This document shows, piece by piece, positions 13,963 to 15,734 of a stretch of 15,734 nucleotides of DNA. The notes beneath the pieces were generated by a model, which saw only the letters and a list, made by a program, of their open reading frames with translations, did no database searches and was not told the DNA's origin. Position numbers and translations under genes: made by a program. This DNA is from an uncultured Christensenellaceae bacterium (GTDB lineage Bacteria; Bacillota; Clostridia; Christensenellales; Aristaeellaceae). The first letter of the stretch is position 1. Each line of letters begins with the position of its first letter. Where the stretch lies: assembly GCA_905236495.1 (NCBI GenBank), contig CAJOPV010000082.1, positions 1 to 15,734 on the forward strand. Reading direction: 5' to 3'.

Positions 13963-14675
13963 CAGATCACCTCCTCCGTTTTCAGCACGGGCCCATCCTT
14001 GCAGATGCGCTTGGGCCCGCTTTTCGTTTCATGGGTGCAACCCATGCAGGCCCCAAAGCCGCAGGCCATCCGCTCCTCGAAGGATAGCTGCCCCCGGGGG
14101 CACCTTTGGGCCACCGCCCGAAGCATGGGCAGCGGCCCGCAGGCGAATGCGTAATCAAAATCCTCCGGCAGGGCGTCGGTGACGAAGCCCTTTTTGCCGG
14201 CGCTGCCGTCCGCCGTGGTGAGGATCACGGGCACGCCCAGGAAGGAAAACTCGTCCAGAAAGAAGATTTCATCTTTTTTGTTAAAGCCCAGGATCACCGT
14301 GGGGATGACCCCCTGATCCGTCAGCGCCTTGGTAAGATGATACAGGGGCGGGATACCCACGCCCCCGCCGATCACCAGGGGCTTTTTCCCGCATTCCGAA
14401 AGGTCGTAGCCGTTGCCCAGGCCGTTCAGGATATCCAGGGTATCCCCCGCTTCCATCCGGGCAAGGGCATCGGTGCCCCGGCCCACGGCCTTATAAATCA
14501 GCGTCATGCCATCGGCATCCCAATCACAAATTGAGATAGGCCGCCGCAGAAAGAACCCCGGGATCGCAATCTGGCAAAACTGCCCCGGCGCTTTGATCAT
14601 GGACGTTTCCCCGACCAAATCCAGCAGGAACACATCCGGCGCAATTTGGGTATTTTCGATGATCTGATACTGCAT
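13959..14675 (-). CDS. pyrK: Dihydroorotate dehydrogenase B, electron transfer subunit
   Basis: PyrK carries FAD and a [2Fe-2S] cluster and links PyrD to NAD+. In the 238-residue protein the FAD-binding RRPISI is at 44-49, the pyridine-nucleotide loop VIGGGVGIPPLY at 101-112, and the C-terminal cluster ligands are Cys205-x4-Cys210-x2-Cys213 and Cys225 (CGFGACMGC...C). The start ATG at 14675 has AGGAG 6 to 7 bases upstream. It lies 44 bases after carB and overlaps pyrD by four. Confidence 0.96.
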   Translation of the reverse strand: MQYQIIENTQIAPDVFLLDLVGETSMIKAPGQFCQIAIPGFFLRRPISICDWDADGMTLIYKAVGRGTDALARMEAGDTLDILNGLGNGYDLSECGKKPLVIGGGVGIPPLYHLTKALTDQGVIPTVILGFNKKDEIFFLDEFSFLGVPVILTTADGSAGKKGFVTDALPEDFDYAFACGPLPMLRAVAQRCPRGQLSFEERMACGFGACMGCTHETKSGPKRICKDGPVLKTEEVIW

Positions 14676-14719
14676 GAAACGCTCCTGATGAAATTACTTT
14701 TTCGCAAGGGTAGGTGAAG

Positions 14720-15734
14720 CTATTCCGCGTCAATCGTGGAGATGCCCAGGGTGGTTTCCTCCAGCACGTCCAGCAGCACCCGCACGGTATCCAGGGAGGT
14801 GAAGATGGATACGTTGTTATCCGTAGCCAGGCGGCGGATCACCGCGCCGTCGCTGGCCTGGTCCAGGGCGTTCAGGTCCCGGGTGTTGATGACATAAGCG
14901 ATGTGCCCTTGGCGAATGGCGTCGGGGATCTCCGAGCTGCCCTCGCTGATCTTGCGCAGCGCATGGGTGCGGATGCCGTTCTGTTTCAAAAACGCCGCCG
15001 TGCCCACCGTGGCCTGGATGTTGAAGCCCAGGTTATAGAACCGGCGGATCAGGGGCAGGGCCTCCTCCTTGTCGTGATCGGCGATGGTGGCGAATACCGT
15101 GCCGTAATTCTGCAGGTGCATGCCGCTGGCCTGGAGGGCCTTGTACAGGGCGCGGTTCAGCTTCCTGTCATAGCCGATGGCCTCGCCGGTGGATTTCATT
15201 TCAGGGCTCAGATACACGTCCAGCCCCTTGATCTTATTGAAGCTGAACACGGGCACCTTCACATAGAAGCGCTTCTTTTCCTCAGGATAGAGGCAGAAAA
15301 TGCCCTGCTCCTTGAGCGTTTTGCCCAGGATCACCTCGGTGGCAATATCCGCCAGGCTAAAGCCCGTGGCTTTGGACAGGAAGGGCACCGTGCGGGAGGA
15401 GCGGGGGTTCACCTCGATGATATAGACGTTGTCCTGCTTATCCACGATGAATTGGATGTTATACAGGCCCTTGATGCCGATGCCCAGGCCCAGCTTCTTG
15501 GCGTATTGCAGGATCACGCCCTTCACCTTATCGGAAATGGAGAAGGTGGGATAGACGCTGATGGAATCGCCGGAATGGATGCCGGTGCGCTCCACCAGCT
15601 CCATAATGCCGGGCACGAACACATCCAGCCCGTCGCAGATGGCATCGACCTCCACTTCCTTGCCCTGGATGTACTTATCCACCAGCACGGGCTTATCCGC
15701 GTCGATCTCCACGGCGGATTTCAGATACTTGCGC
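14720..15734 (-). CDS. carB: Carbamoyl phosphate synthase large subunit (C-terminal third; 5' end beyond window)
   Basis: The 337 residues seen are the end of CarB, usually about 1,070 residues long. CarB makes carbamoyl phosphate from bicarbonate, ammonia from CarA, and two ATP. The fragment opens inside the second ATP-grasp unit (KSAVEIDADKP, VDKYIQGKEVEVDAI, IIEVNPRSSRTVPFLSKATG). From about residue 205 it enters the C-terminal MGS-like allosteric domain (YGTVFATIADHDKEE, LGFNIQATVGTAAFL, and DTVRVLL near the end), where pyrimidine or purine effectors bind. The frame continues without a start to the window edge; the Met-like codon at 15710-15712 is a GTG Val inside the domain and not a start. 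TAG stop at 14722-14720. carA is expected upstream. Confidence 0.96.
   Translation of the reverse strand, partial: RKYLKSAVEIDADKPVLVDKYIQGKEVEVDAICDGLDVFVPGIMELVERTGIHSGDSISVYPTFSISDKVKGVILQYAKKLGLGIGIKGLYNIQFIVDKQDNVYIIEVNPRSSRTVPFLSKATGFSLADIATEVILGKTLKEQGIFCLYPEEKKRFYVKVPVFSFNKIKGLDVYLSPEMKSTGEAIGYDRKLNRALYKALQASGMHLQNYGTVFATIADHDKEEALPLIRRFYNLGFNIQATVGTAAFLKQNGIRTHALRKISEGSSEIPDAIRQGHIAYVINTRDLNALDQASDGAVIRRLATDNNVSIFTSLDTVRVLLDVLEETTLGISTIDAE

Overview
The window is a stretch of chromosome from a GC-rich, spore-forming Gram-positive bacterium, most likely a gut or rumen member of Clostridia. The evidence is a YunB sporulation gene, AGGAGG-type ribosome sites, sigma-A promoters of TTGACA/TATAAT type, surface proteins with signal peptides, and a Bacillus/Clostridium-type carB-pyrK-pyrD-pyrF-pyrE order that includes the Firmicutes type of dihydroorotate dehydrogenase (PyrD with PyrK). 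The lineage below class is a guess; the codon style and the three-gene amino-acid transporter would fit Christensenellales-like genomes.

Layout. Bases 1-1030 (minus) carry the start of a secreted protein made of 40-residue Cys/His repeats; it runs off the left edge. A 311-base divergent gap holds its promoter and a hairpin-rich leader. On the plus strand follow yunB (to 2025) and a large membrane-anchored protein with Ig-like domains and a very acidic cytoplasmic tail (2217-4169), which has its own promoter and a strong terminator. miaA lies on the minus strand (4326-5213). Divergent from it is a polar amino-acid ABC importer on the plus strand: substrate-binding protein (5505-6254), a terminator-like hairpin, a structured leader, a permease with an unusual N-terminal extension (6471-7796), and an ATPase overlapping it (7786-8529).

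From 8557 to the right edge everything is on the minus strand. Read in transcription order it is carB (cut by the edge), pyrK, pyrD, pyrF, pyrE, a NUDIX hydrolase, a HIT-family protein, pyrB, then a DegV-family fatty-acid-binding protein that has its own extended -10 promoter. pyrK/pyrD, pyrD/pyrF and pyrE/NUDIX share 4-base stop/start overlaps, and NUDIX/HIT overlap by 35 bases, so this is a tightly coupled de novo UMP operon. carA and pyrC are not visible; carA is probably just beyond the right edge.

Most notable points: PyrB carries a C-terminal C-x4-C...C-x2-C module resembling only the zinc half of the PyrI regulatory chain. The ABC permease carries an extra membrane anchor plus an extracytoplasmic domain of about 170 residues. 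The leader before the permease can form two mutually exclusive structures, one of which reaches its ribosome site. A terminator-like hairpin sits inside the pyr operon between pyrF and pyrE. I see no CRISPR array, insertion sequence, rRNA or tRNA gene, and no clear defence or mobile system.
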